Positions 30,826-37,861 of a stretch of DNA of 37,861 bases are shown here, piece after piece. The notes under the pieces are model-generated. The model made no database searches and was not told the origin of the DNA. It worked only from the letters and a program-made list of their open reading frames with translations. The DNA comes from Chloroflexota bacterium (GTDB lineage: Bacteria > Chloroflexota > Anaerolineae > Anaerolineales > Anaerolineaceae). The stretch's first letter is position 1. Every line of letters begins with the position of its first letter. The stretch lies in assembly GCA_029777225.1 (NCBI GenBank), contig JAKOSR010000197.1, positions 1 through 37,861 on the forward strand, given 5' to 3'. The translations under genes and the position numbers were made by a program.

Positions 30826-31927
30826 GGTTTCGCGCTGGACAGGCGGGTAAACTGGATTCTAACACACGCAGGAAGTTCCCCGCGTCAATTCCCCTCACCG
30901 CCTCGTCAGAATACCCCATTTCCAATAAGAACGGGTTGAGTTTGGGCAAATCAGCGATGGAATCCACCTCCGCGGGCACGGATTCGACGCCATAGCCGCC
31001 GTCGAAATCGCTGCCAATGCCCACATGCCTTGCATCCCCCGCCATCTGGCAAATGTAATCCACCTGCTCCGCCAGCATCCGCAATGAAACCTTCTGCCGG
31101 CTGCCTTCTGCCTTCCAGTTCCAGTTCAAAAAGCTATTGAGCGGCACCACCCCGATCACGGCATCCCGTTCCAGCAGTGCCCTCAGCAGGTCGTCCTCCA
31201 GCAGGCGGTTGAACATCGCCCCTTTCACCAGGCTCTTCGCGTTGGCATGGCTTACAATCACCGGACCCTCGTAAATTTCCAGGCTCTGGAATGCCGCCTC
31301 CGGGTCCATGTGCGAAAGGTCCAGGATGAAACCGTTGGCCCCCATTTCCCGCAGCAGCGTCCGGCCGGCCGCAGTCAGCGGACCAGGTTCGCGTGTGCCC
31401 CCGCAATAGGCGTTTCCCGCCCACGCCGGTCCAATGATGCGCAACCCTTGCCCAAACCACTCCGCCAGCTCCCGGACGTCCGCAATGCCATCCGCGCCTT
31501 CCATCAGCGGTACAAGGCCCACAGGGTGCGGCTGGCTCTCGTCCTCCCACTCAACCAGGTGCTTTCCCAGCTCACTTTGGCTACCAATCAAACGGAATTT
31601 ATCCGCGCGCGTGTCGCACAGGCGCTGGTAACTGCGCAGTTGCTGCCAGTAAATCCTGTTCGCTTCCGCGGGGTTGGTGTATTCCTGGCTGTCGGGGTAG
31701 ATGTGCGCGGAGAGCCGCGCTGGTCCGGCGAAAAGCGTCCCAAAAACAATGGCCACGCGCGCTTTCTGATACTCAGGCCAGCCAAGCAGCGTATTTCCGT
31801 TGTAACTGGGGATAGCACTCCCCGCTTCCAGCCGGCGTGTCTCCGCCACGGACCGTGTGTAATCGCGGCCAAACGCGGCCATGTTATAGGCCAGGTCCTG
31901 GTGGGCGTCCAAAAAGAGGTGTGTCAT
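30797..31927 (-). CDS. Membrane dipeptidase family (M19)
   Basis: A 376-residue zinc dipeptidase of peptidase family M19, with a TIM-barrel amidohydrolase-like fold. Metal ligands are visible: the DAHQDL motif near the N terminus (normally DxHxD/N), Glu in PLMEGAD, His in DLSHMDP, His in VSHANAKSL and GIGSDFDG near the end. DAHQDL has H-Q-D as in many M19 members. No signal peptide is present, so it is likely cytoplasmic and may split dipeptides or hydrolyse D-amino acid containing peptides. The start is forced to be near 31927 because DAHQDL is at residue 7, yet the rpsA terminator U-run ends three bases upstream and no ribosome binding site is seen. Confidence 0.88.
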   Translation of the reverse strand: MTHLFLDAHQDLAYNMAAFGRDYTRSVAETRRLEAGSAIPSYNGNTLLGWPEYQKARVAIVFGTLFAGPARLSAHIYPDSQEYTNPAEANRIYWQQLRSYQRLCDTRADKFRLIGSQSELGKHLVEWEDESQPHPVGLVPLMEGADGIADVRELAEWFGQGLRIIGPAWAGNAYCGGTREPGPLTAAGRTLLREMGANGFILDLSHMDPEAAFQSLEIYEGPVIVSHANAKSLVKGAMFNRLLEDDLLRALLERDAVIGVVPLNSFLNWNWKAEGSRQKVSLRMLAEQVDYICQMAGDARHVGIGSDFDGGYGVESVPAEVDSIADLPKLNPFLLEMGYSDEAVRGIDAGNFLRVLESSLPACPARNHDRFSSQSL

Positions 31928-31930
31928 GGC

Positions 31931-31971
31931 AAATAAAAAGCGCCGGAGATGCGGTCAGGCATTCCGGCGCT
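31931..31971 (-). terminator. Rho-independent terminator of rpsA
   Basis: AGCGCCGGA pairs with TCCGGCGCT, extended inward by ATGC/GCAT with one bulged base, around a six-base loop. In the leftward RNA it is followed by UUUUUAUUU. It lies after the rpsA stop and ends three bases before the dipeptidase ATG. Confidence 0.92.
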
Positions 31972-31984
31972 GGTTTCCAATGCT

Positions 31985-33346
31985 TTATTCAGCTTCTTTT
32001 TCTTCTGTCGGGGCAGCTTCAGCCTCGGGTTCAGCGGCGGCTTCCGCCTCGGGCTCAGCCGCGGCTTCAACAACCGGTTCTTCCACGAGCGCTTCTTCAT
32101 GGCCCGTTATTTCACCCAGGGTCTCACCTGCAGTGGAGGGGTTTAAGTCGTAATCCGCGGCCAGCGTCTTCCAATCCATGTCCGCGTACGCGGCGGATTC
32201 GACCCGGCGCATGCTCAGGCCAATACGATGGTTTTCTTCATCAATCTTGATGATGCGCAACGGCACAATTTCGCCAACCTTGATGACTTCCTTCGGGTGC
32301 TCAACGCGTTTCTCGCTCAGCTCGGAGATGTGGATTAAACCTTCCAGGTCGCCGGGCAGTCGGAGTATGGCAAAGGCGCCAAAGTTGGTCAGGCGGGTGA
32401 TTTCACCCTCAACCAGTTGGCCAACCTTCAGGGCCTTGATTTGGTTGGACCAGGGGTCACCTTGCAGCTGGCGGATGGAAAGGCCGATGCGGCGGCGTTC
32501 CTTATCCACGCTGATGATCTTGACCTTGACCTCGTCCCCAACTTTCAGAGCCTGGCTGGGGTCTTCCAACCGGTCCCAGGAAATTTCAGAGAGGTGCACA
32601 AGCCCGTCGGCGCCGCCGATGCTCACAAAGGCACCAAACTTCGCCAGGCTGGTCACGCGCCCGGTGCGGATATCACCTTCATGCAGGTCGTCCATCACCT
32701 TGTCGCGGATCATGTCGCGGGTTTCGTTGCTGGCAGCGCGTTCGCTCAGGATGAGGCGATGGCGTTCGCGGTCCACTTCAATAACGCAGACGTTGATTTT
32801 CTCGCCAATCATTTCCTTGTACTTGGCCTCGGGGGTATCCCCGGAGATGGCCAGGCGCCGGCTCAGGCTGATTTGAGACGCGGGGATAAAGCCGCGGATG
32901 GTGGCCATTGGCACGAGCAGGCCGCCCTTGTTGTAGCCCACCACGGCGGATTCAAAACTCTCACCGGATTTCAGCAACGCTTCCGCGTCAATCCAGCTTT
33001 GTTCTTCAACCGCGCGGATGAAGGAGAGGATCAGGTTCCCGTTTTGGTCTTCTGGCGTAACAACATACACTGGAATGGCTTTTCCAACGCTGAGGGTCGC
33101 CAAAATGTCTGCGGGGATGGCCTCGTATTCCTTGCCTGTAATCAGGCCTTCGGATTTCGCGCCAACGCTAACCAAAATCTGTCCTTCGGACAGGCTGGCG
33201 ATAATGCCGTCTCGGATTTCGCCGGCTTTGGGGAAGTCGATGTTTAATCCTTCAGCATCCAGCAATTCACCCATGAGACTTTCCATGGTCTCTTCAGGCT
33301 CATCCTGCGGTTGAGCCTGATTACTAACTACATCGTTGTCTGTCAT
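31985..33346 (-). CDS. rpsA: 30S ribosomal protein S1-like, four S1 domains
   Basis: A 453-residue RNA-binding protein with four S1 (OB-fold) domains at about 40-110, 125-205, 217-285 and 303-373. The last two are the most canonical (GRVTSLAKFGAFVSIGGADGLVHLSEISWDR; GEITRLTNFGAFAILRLPGDLEGLIHISELS). Proteobacterial S1 has six domains; four is usual in several other phyla. It helps mRNA bind the small subunit. The C-terminal 35 residues are an Ala/Glu/Pro tail with internal repeats. TTGGAG lies nine bases before the ATG at 33346, so the five-residue extension in the ORF track is rejected. A good promoter and a strong terminator make it a single-gene unit. Confidence 0.93.
   Translation of the reverse strand: MTDNDVVSNQAQPQDEPEETMESLMGELLDAEGLNIDFPKAGEIRDGIIASLSEGQILVSVGAKSEGLITGKEYEAIPADILATLSVGKAIPVYVVTPEDQNGNLILSFIRAVEEQSWIDAEALLKSGESFESAVVGYNKGGLLVPMATIRGFIPASQISLSRRLAISGDTPEAKYKEMIGEKINVCVIEVDRERHRLILSERAASNETRDMIRDKVMDDLHEGDIRTGRVTSLAKFGAFVSIGGADGLVHLSEISWDRLEDPSQALKVGDEVKVKIISVDKERRRIGLSIRQLQGDPWSNQIKALKVGQLVEGEITRLTNFGAFAILRLPGDLEGLIHISELSEKRVEHPKEVIKVGEIVPLRIIKIDEENHRIGLSMRRVESAAYADMDWKTLAADYDLNPSTAGETLGEITGHEEALVEEPVVEAAAEPEAEAAAEPEAEAAPTEEKEAE
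32016..32063. repeat. Tandem 24-bp repeat in the rpsA tail
   Basis: Two adjacent 24-base units (GCTTCAGCCTCGGGTTCAGC... and GCTTCCGCCTCGGGCTCAGC...) differ at three positions and encode two copies of AAAEPEAE. A third partial copy follows. The length of this tail may vary between strains. Confidence 0.8.
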
Positions 33347-33378
33347 TAATGAGAACTCCAAGTTAAGATTTGTGTTTT

Positions 33379-33407
33379 ATTATAGATGAATGAGGGGATT
33401 CATGCAA
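33379..33407 (-). promoter_or_regulatory. Promoter of rpsA (-35 and -10)
   Basis: TTGCAT and TATAAT read leftward with exactly 17 bases between them; the -10 ends 32 bases before the rpsA ATG. The -35 matches TTGACA at only three positions, though spacing and -10 are ideal. The 103-base gap here is AT-rich compared with its surroundings and holds nothing else clear. Confidence 0.75.
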
Positions 33408-33449
33408 GCATATTAGCAATACTCGTCAAATAAATCCCAAATCACGCCA

Positions 33450-34562
33450 TTATCTGCCTTCCCATCCATGCAAAACTTGGCAAACGCGCAAGATAGCTTC
33501 TTCTTCAAGTTGGGGGTACATTGGCAGGCTCAAAATCCGCTTCACCAGCTTTTCGGTCACCTCGAGCTTGCCGCTGGTTCGAATTCTGCCGCGGTAGGCT
33601 GGCTGCTGGTGCACCGCTTGCGGATAGTGAATCCCACTACCAATGCCTGATTGCAACAGGTGGACTTGCAGGGCATCGCGGGCTTCGGTTTCAATCACGT
33701 ACAGGTGAAACACATGCCGCTGCCCGCCAAATTGCCTGGGCAGGCTGAGCGCCGTCCCGGCAAGCGTGTCAGCATACAAACCAGCCAGCGCGATGCGCTT
33801 TTCATTTTCCTCTTCCAGGTATTTGAGCTTGACGTTTAGGATGGCCGCCTGGATTTCGTCAAGGCGGGTGTTCATGCCGGCCATGTCGCTGATATACCGG
33901 TTTTTCCACCCATATTCCCGCAGCCAGCGCAACTTGTCATACAGGCCGGCGTCATTACAGACCACCGCGCCGCCGTCGCCGATTGCCCCCAGGTTCTTGG
34001 TTGGGTAAAAGCTGAAACAGGCCACGTCCCCGAAGCTGCCAACTTTCTTGCCGTCAATCATCGCGCCATGCGCCTGGGCGCAGTCTTCAATCGTGTACAG
34101 CTGATGGGCTTTGGCGAATTCAACCATTTCAGCCATCGGCGCGGGTTGCCCATATAAGTGAACAGGAATCACGGCCCTGGTCCGTTCACTCAGCGCTTTT
34201 CCCAGGTCGCCCGGCTGCATGCAGCGAGTCGCCTCGCTGACGTCCACCAACACCGGTATCGCGCCCACCAGCTCAATCGCGGCCACCGTCGCGACCGCCG
34301 TGTGGGAGACGGTAATCACCTCGTCACCCGGCCCAATCCCCAGCCCCCTGAGCGCGAGCACCAGCGCATCTGTGCCGCTGTTCACCCCCACGCAGTGCCG
34401 GCTCCCGATAAAGCCCGCGAACGCTTCCTCAAAAGCGCTCACTTCCGCGCCCAGGATGTACCGCCCACTGTTAAGTACGTGTTCAATCGCGCGCGTTATT
34501 TCTGCCTGGTGGGCCAAAAAAACCGCGCGTGGGTCGGCCATGGGGATAAATGCTTCGCTCAT
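33450..34562 (-). CDS. DegT/DnrJ/EryC1/StrS sugar aminotransferase
   Basis: A 370-residue PLP-dependent aminotransferase that adds an amino group to a nucleotide-linked keto sugar in the cytoplasm. VGVNSGTDALVLALRGLGIGPGDEVI is the cofactor phosphate site, IEDCAQAHGA contains the Asp that binds the pyridine nitrogen, and CFSFYPTKNLGAIGDGGAV contains the Schiff-base lysine. HVFHLYVI and GIGSGIHYPQAVHQQPAY are typical C-terminal features. The ATG at 34562 follows TAGGTGAG formed with the epimerase stop, and the gene lies seven bases downstream of that gene. Neighbouring glycosyltransferases point to amino sugar synthesis for a surface glycan. The sugar is not known. Confidence 0.93.
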   Translation of the reverse strand: MSEAFIPMADPRAVFLAHQAEITRAIEHVLNSGRYILGAEVSAFEEAFAGFIGSRHCVGVNSGTDALVLALRGLGIGPGDEVITVSHTAVATVAAIELVGAIPVLVDVSEATRCMQPGDLGKALSERTRAVIPVHLYGQPAPMAEMVEFAKAHQLYTIEDCAQAHGAMIDGKKVGSFGDVACFSFYPTKNLGAIGDGGAVVCNDAGLYDKLRWLREYGWKNRYISDMAGMNTRLDEIQAAILNVKLKYLEEENEKRIALAGLYADTLAGTALSLPRQFGGQRHVFHLYVIETEARDALQVHLLQSGIGSGIHYPQAVHQQPAYRGRIRTSGKLEVTEKLVKRILSLPMYPQLEEEAILRVCQVLHGWEGR

Positions 34563-34568
34563 GCTCAC

Positions 34569-35558
34569 CTACCAGTACTTCTCGTGGAATTCACGGTAAT
34601 ACGCCAGGGTCGTTTTCATCCCTTCCACAAAGGGAGTCTTGGGTTCCCAGCCAAAGGCGCGTTGCGCCTTGCGATAATCACCCTGGTAGTCGCCTATATC
34701 GATGGTCTTTCGTTGAGGAGGGAAGGGCGCGTATTCATATGTTCCGCCCGGTTGCAGGCCGGCCATCAGCTCGGCGGTCTCGGTCAGCGAGAACAATTCC
34801 TTGTTCCCCAGGTTGTAAACTTCCCCATCAAATCGTTCCGAGCGCGCTGCCAAAACCAGGGCGTCCACCACGTCATCCACGTAGTTGTAATCCCTCAGCT
34901 GGCTGCCGTCTCCAAAGATGACCATCGGCTGGTTTTCCAACAACCGCCTGATCCAAACACCCAAAAATGTTTGTCGCGCATCCACCACGCGCATCCTGGG
35001 CCCATAAGTATTGGTCAGCCTCAGGATTATCGACCGCACGCCGTAAACATCGTTATAGAGCCGGTGGTATTGCTCGCCGGCCAGTTTATGGATTCCGTTG
35101 ATGTCCACGGGTGCCAGGGGGTGGCTTTCATCAACCGGGATGCGTATCGGCCGGCCGTAAATCTGGCGCGTGCTGGCGAAAACCACTTTAATGTCTTGGT
35201 TGAAGTGCCGGCAGGTCTCCAGGATGTGGAGCTGGGCCCGCGCGTTGATGTCCAAATCCGTCTCCGGGTCCTCCATCGAGTCCATATGGCTGGTTTGGCC
35301 GGCCATGTTGAACAGGTAATCCTGACCTTGCAGCAGGCACTTTAATGAAAACGGGTCCCGGACGTCCGAGATATTCACCCGCGCCAAATGCTTAATCGGC
35401 TCGATATTCCACAGGTTGCCCCCATATTGCGGGATAAGGCTGTCGACGAGCGTCACATTCGCTCCCGTGCCAACCAGGCGAATGGCCAGGTTGGAGCCGA
35501 TGAAACCAAGCCCACCTGTAATGAGCACCTTTTTATTCTCGAAGGATTCCATGATCAT
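34569..35558 (-). CDS. NAD-dependent epimerase/dehydratase (extended SDR)
   Basis: A 329-residue extended short-chain dehydrogenase acting on a nucleotide sugar. The NAD site GGLGFIGS (Gly15, 18, 21) and VDS after the second strand are clear; FNMAGQTSH replaces the common HLAA motif, and RLTNTYGPRM and FGDGSQLRDYNYVDDVVDA are typical of the sugar-binding domain. The active-site YxxxK is altered: PVDINGIHKLAGE has Asn154 where Tyr is expected, with Lys158 kept. I believe the same Asn occurs in a related group of epimerase-like proteins, so this may be a true subfamily. The ATG at 35558 has GTGGAAG upstream. It is 14 bases after the glycosyltransferase stop. Confidence 0.88.
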   Translation of the reverse strand: MIMESFENKKVLITGGLGFIGSNLAIRLVGTGANVTLVDSLIPQYGGNLWNIEPIKHLARVNISDVRDPFSLKCLLQGQDYLFNMAGQTSHMDSMEDPETDLDINARAQLHILETCRHFNQDIKVVFASTRQIYGRPIRIPVDESHPLAPVDINGIHKLAGEQYHRLYNDVYGVRSIILRLTNTYGPRMRVVDARQTFLGVWIRRLLENQPMVIFGDGSQLRDYNYVDDVVDALVLAARSERFDGEVYNLGNKELFSLTETAELMAGLQPGGTYEYAPFPPQRKTIDIGDYQGDYRKAQRAFGWEPKTPFVEGMKTTLAYYREFHEKYW

Positions 35559-35572
35559 GTTCGCTTCCACAC

Positions 35573-36328
35573 CTAATTGGTTTGCTTTTCCGCTGCGTGT
35601 TCTTTTTTCACCACCAGCTTCCACCAAAGCGCGGTCAGTTGCTTAAACGTCCGCCAAAGGTGTTTCCAGTTGAAAAACTGGGATTTCCCATAAGACCGGT
35701 AGTAGTGGTTGACCGGCACCTCCGCGAAAACGTACCCGGCATCCTGGAATTTCTTCACCATTTCCAGGCAAATGGTTCCGGTCCTGCTTTCCAGCGTTAT
35801 CTCGTCAAAGATTTTGCGCCGGATAAGCCGAAAATCGCAATCCACATCCCGCAGCTTGAATCCGAACGCGAATTTCACGATGTAGTGATACATCCTGCCG
35901 ATGATAATTCGAATGAGCGGGTCGTGGCGCGAGATTTTATACCCGTTGACCACATCCACACCATCCCGTAGCGCTGCGCATAGCTTTACTAATTCCAGCG
36001 GATTGTATTGCCCATCGCCATCCGTGTAGAAGACCCAGTCTTTTGTCGCCGCCCCAAAACCGCTGCGCAACGCGCAGCCATAGCCCTGGTTTTTTTCATG
36101 CTGGAGGACCCTGAGCTCGGGAAATCGGCTGGCCATCTCGGCCAAAACTTCGCCGGTCATATCCTGGCTGCCGTCGTTGGTGACAATGATTTCAAGGTCG
36201 TCCGTCACTTGTCTTAGCGCGATGAGCGCGCAAAGAACCATGCTCGGGATGGTGCCCCCATCGTTGTAGGCAGGAAATACCGCGCTGATACTGGATATCT
36301 TGTTGGTCATCGGGGTGTCGTTTTTCAA
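35573..36328 (-). CDS. Family 2 glycosyltransferase, soluble
   Basis: A GT-A fold transferase of about 251 residues. SAVFPAYNDGGTIPSMV, VTNDGSQDMTGEVL and YTDGDGQYNPLEL (the DXD-like metal site) are typical of polyprenyl-phosphate sugar transferases; RDVDCDFRLIRRKI and the final VPVNHYYRSYGKSQFF also fit this group. It has no C-terminal membrane helices, so it may work with the GtrA protein encoded just upstream. The TTG at 36328 is the preferred start because AGGAG lies seven bases before it; the ATG at 36310 has no ribosome binding site. Confidence 0.9.
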   Translation of the reverse strand: MKNDTPMTNKISSISAVFPAYNDGGTIPSMVLCALIALRQVTDDLEIIVTNDGSQDMTGEVLAEMASRFPELRVLQHEKNQGYGCALRSGFGAATKDWVFYTDGDGQYNPLELVKLCAALRDGVDVVNGYKISRHDPLIRIIIGRMYHYIVKFAFGFKLRDVDCDFRLIRRKIFDEITLESRTGTICLEMVKKFQDAGYVFAEVPVNHYYRSYGKSQFFNWKHLWRTFKQLTALWWKLVVKKEHAAEKQTN

Positions 36329-36348
36329 GCGTGTGCTCCTGTGGGCAA

Positions 36349-36813
36349 TCAAGGTTTTGTGCGCAACTGAATGGTTTTAAAAGTGATAATGGAATTAAGC
36401 AGGTACGAGAGCAAGGCAATCGGTAGCGTGACGATGGCTTCCGCGATGAGTTTGTTCACCCCCAGCCTGTCAATCAGTAGGCCAAGCAACACCACATGCA
36501 CGCCGTAGGTAAGCCCGTACACCAAAACGAAACGGGGCAGCAGCGCGTTCTGCTGGTTCTTGAACACAATCCGGCCGGTGGTGAAAAAGTTAAAAATGAT
36601 TCCTAAAATTGTAGCGATGAGTGTTGCCAGGCTGTAATGCAGACCCAACAGCACCAAAACCGTGTAAATCAGGTAGCTAAACAGCGTGTTAACGACCCCA
36701 ATCACCAGAAATCGGAAGATTCTGATTTCCCAAACCTTCCTCACCCATTCAGAAAGATGCCGGAACGGGGATGGCGAGTTTTCTTTGGCCGTTGTTGACA
36801 ATTCTTCGCGCAT
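36349..36813 (-). CDS. GtrA family membrane protein
   Basis: A 154-residue protein with four membrane helices and a hydrophilic start. IFRFLVIGVVNTLFSYLIYTVL, LATLIATILGIIFNFFTTGRIVFKN, FVLVYGLTYGVHVVLLGLLID and EAIVTLPIALLSYLLNSIITFK match the GtrA/DPMS family, thought to flip or help move undecaprenyl-phosphate-linked sugars. It sits next to a family 2 glycosyltransferase, its usual partner. The ATG at 36813 is chosen over the TTG at 36834, because TATAAT ends directly at 36834 and the transcript probably begins after it. Confidence 0.88.
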   Translation of the reverse strand: MREELSTTAKENSPSPFRHLSEWVRKVWEIRIFRFLVIGVVNTLFSYLIYTVLVLLGLHYSLATLIATILGIIFNFFTTGRIVFKNQQNALLPRFVLVYGLTYGVHVVLLGLLIDRLGVNKLIAEAIVTLPIALLSYLLNSIITFKTIQLRTKP

Positions 36814-36833
36814 ACCTGGTGGATCCCCAGCCA

Positions 36834-36839
36834 ATTATA
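36834..36839 (-). promoter_or_regulatory. -10 element for the gtrA-glycan genes
   Basis: TATAAT reads leftward directly after the stop of the partial transferase gene and 20 bases before the GtrA ATG. It may start a separate transcript for GtrA, GT2, epimerase and aminotransferase. No clear -35 is seen. Confidence 0.5.
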
Positions 36840-36841
36840 GT

Positions 36842-37861
36842 TTATTGGCAAATCTCCGGCCCGTAGTACTGCTGGCAGAAGCCATCCCGGATGTAAAGCA
36901 ATCCCACATCTTCCCGCAGCAGCAGGTAATACCCCTGCAATTGGTCCGTATCCGCGTCGCGATAAAAAACGCGGCTTTGCTCCAGGCCCTCTGCGTCCTG
37001 GCTGGTCACTTCCGGGTTGAGATAATCTCGGATGCGCTGCTGGGAAAGAAACAGGAGATCAAAATTCCGGCTGTTTATAAAGTCATACGTCAGCAGGTCA
37101 AACGAATTCTCAGTTCTCCAGCCATCCTTCCCCGGCATGTACAGTCGGTAGTCGAAGTACACGTTGGCCTGCCCTCGTACCGGCTCAAGCGTCTCAAGCG
37201 CGTCATTGTAAAAAATGATGGCCGGGTTATCTTTTGCCCGGTTAGTTCTCAGCGTGAAGTTTTTGGCCGACGTCCTCACCCAGGCGGCCATTTGCGCGCC
37301 TATCAGTACAAGCAGTAGCACGTTGCCGGCCAGGAGCAACCTGTTTCGCGGCCAATCGGTCTTTTTTTCAGGCACCAGCAAAATCAGGTTGGAGAGCATC
37401 GGCAAGGCCACCGGCAACCAATACTGGTACTTGAAATGTGAAAAGAACATTAAGTAAACCGATAGCGGGATGAACCACGCCAGGGTCAAGGCATACAAAA
37501 ACCGCTCTTCCTTTTTCCAAATCCCCCACGCTGTCACGCCCAGCGTAACCAGCAGGAAGACCGCTTGCCCGTAAAACGCGTGCATGGTTGGCCAGGCCAC
37601 CCTCAACCCCACCGGGTACGTGACGCCATAACCCTGCGATGTTTCCGTCATCTCCCGCTGGATGAAATACCATGCATCCGCGCGCTCACTTGGGAAAACC
37701 AGGTAAGGGTTGCCAATGACCACCGAAACCGCCATCACGGCGATGAACAACACCGCGAGCGTGAAAAAACGCTTCCAGCTCAGCTTCTTCTCCACCAGCC
37801 CCCAAACCAGCGTCATCCCGATGGCCAGGAAAAAGAAGAATCCAATCAGCTTGAGCGCAAT
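36842..37861 (-). CDS. ArnT/PMT-like membrane glycosyltransferase, C-terminal part
   Basis: The frame is open to the right edge; I extended the track's ORF upstream by 15 residues (IALKLIGFFFFLAIG), so at least 339 residues are present and the N-terminal part with the catalytic acidic residues lies outside. The visible part has about five or six membrane helices (for example FTLAVLFIAVMAVSVVIGNPYLVF, AVFLLVTLGVTAWGIW, LYALTLAWFIPLSVYLMFF) and a soluble C-terminal domain of about 120 residues with many aromatic and acidic residues. This layout fits polyprenol-phosphate-sugar dependent transferases of the ArnT/protein O-mannosyltransferase class, which act on the outer face of the membrane. The neighbouring GtrA and GT2 support this. 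Confidence 0.75.
   Translation of the reverse strand: MALKLIGFFFFLAIGMTLVWGLVEKKLSWKRFFTLAVLFIAVMAVSVVIGNPYLVFPSERADAWYFIQREMTETSQGYGVTYPVGLRVAWPTMHAFYGQAVFLLVTLGVTAWGIWKKEERFLYALTLAWFIPLSVYLMFFSHFKYQYWLPVALPMLSNLILLVPEKKTDWPRNRLLLAGNVLLLVLIGAQMAAWVRTSAKNFTLRTNRAKDNPAIIFYNDALETLEPVRGQANVYFDYRLYMPGKDGWRTENSFDLLTYDFINSRNFDLLFLSQQRIRDYLNPEVTSQDAEGLEQSRVFYRDADTDQLQGYYLLLREDVGLLYIRDGFCQQYYGPEICQ

Noticed and set aside
1-37861. CRISPR arrays, tRNA or rRNA genes, insertion sequences, prophage
   Set aside because: No regularly spaced repeats, no cloverleaf sequence, no transposase, integrase or phage structural motif was found in either strand by reading.

Overview
The window looks like a chromosomal segment of a GC-rich member of the Chloroflexota, most probably class Anaerolineae. 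This is inferred from gene content and protein style: a four-domain S1 protein with an Ala/Glu tail, a paired active/inactive M16 peptidase, a G5/3D cell-wall protein next to ksgA, and hydantoinase and carbamate kinase genes beside Hyf-like membrane subunits. No rRNA, tRNA, CRISPR array, insertion sequence or prophage gene was recognised. Coding density is very high: 37 genes are called, many joined by ATGA or longer overlaps, and no gap exceeds 300 bases.

Region 1 (1-11942, all leftward) reads like one long operon starting at folD. In order of transcription it holds folD, an 8-oxoguanine deaminase-type amidohydrolase, carbamate kinase, threonine synthase-like, a family 2 glycosyltransferase, a fold-type II PLP enzyme, an unknown 186-aa protein, a dihydropyrimidinase/hydantoinase, then three membrane subunits resembling HyfD, HyfE and HyfF. 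The last runs off the left edge and is absent from the ORF track. Deaminase, hydantoinase, PLP enzyme, carbamate kinase and folate enzyme together suggest anaerobic breakdown of a purine or hydantoin-like compound to ammonia, one-carbon units and carbamoyl phosphate, with ATP made by carbamate kinase. This is inference; several expected partner genes are not in the window.

Region 2 (11982-15769, rightward) holds udk, two VTT/DedA-type membrane proteins, a terminator, rsmG and an unrecognised TIM-barrel-like membrane-anchored protein. Region 3 (15811-22995, leftward) holds ksgA, the G5/3D protein, mfd, pth and a coiled, tail-anchored protein.

Region 4 (23146-26595, rightward) holds mscL with a C-terminal zinc ribbon, then an overlapping trio: an orphan DNA methyltransferase, a nucleoside phosphorylase-like protein and a type I phosphodiesterase. 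Region 5 (26592-31927, leftward) holds an M19 dipeptidase, a small membrane protein, the M16 pair, acpS and a metallophosphoesterase.

Region 6 (31985-37861, leftward) holds rpsA with its own promoter and terminator, preceded by a surface-glycan cluster: a partial ArnT/PMT-like transferase, GtrA, a family 2 glycosyltransferase, an SDR epimerase and a DegT aminotransferase. Several genes (udk, rsmG, the methyltransferase) have a -10 hexamer 6-7 bases before the ATG and so appear leaderless. Others start at TTG with a good ribosome binding site.
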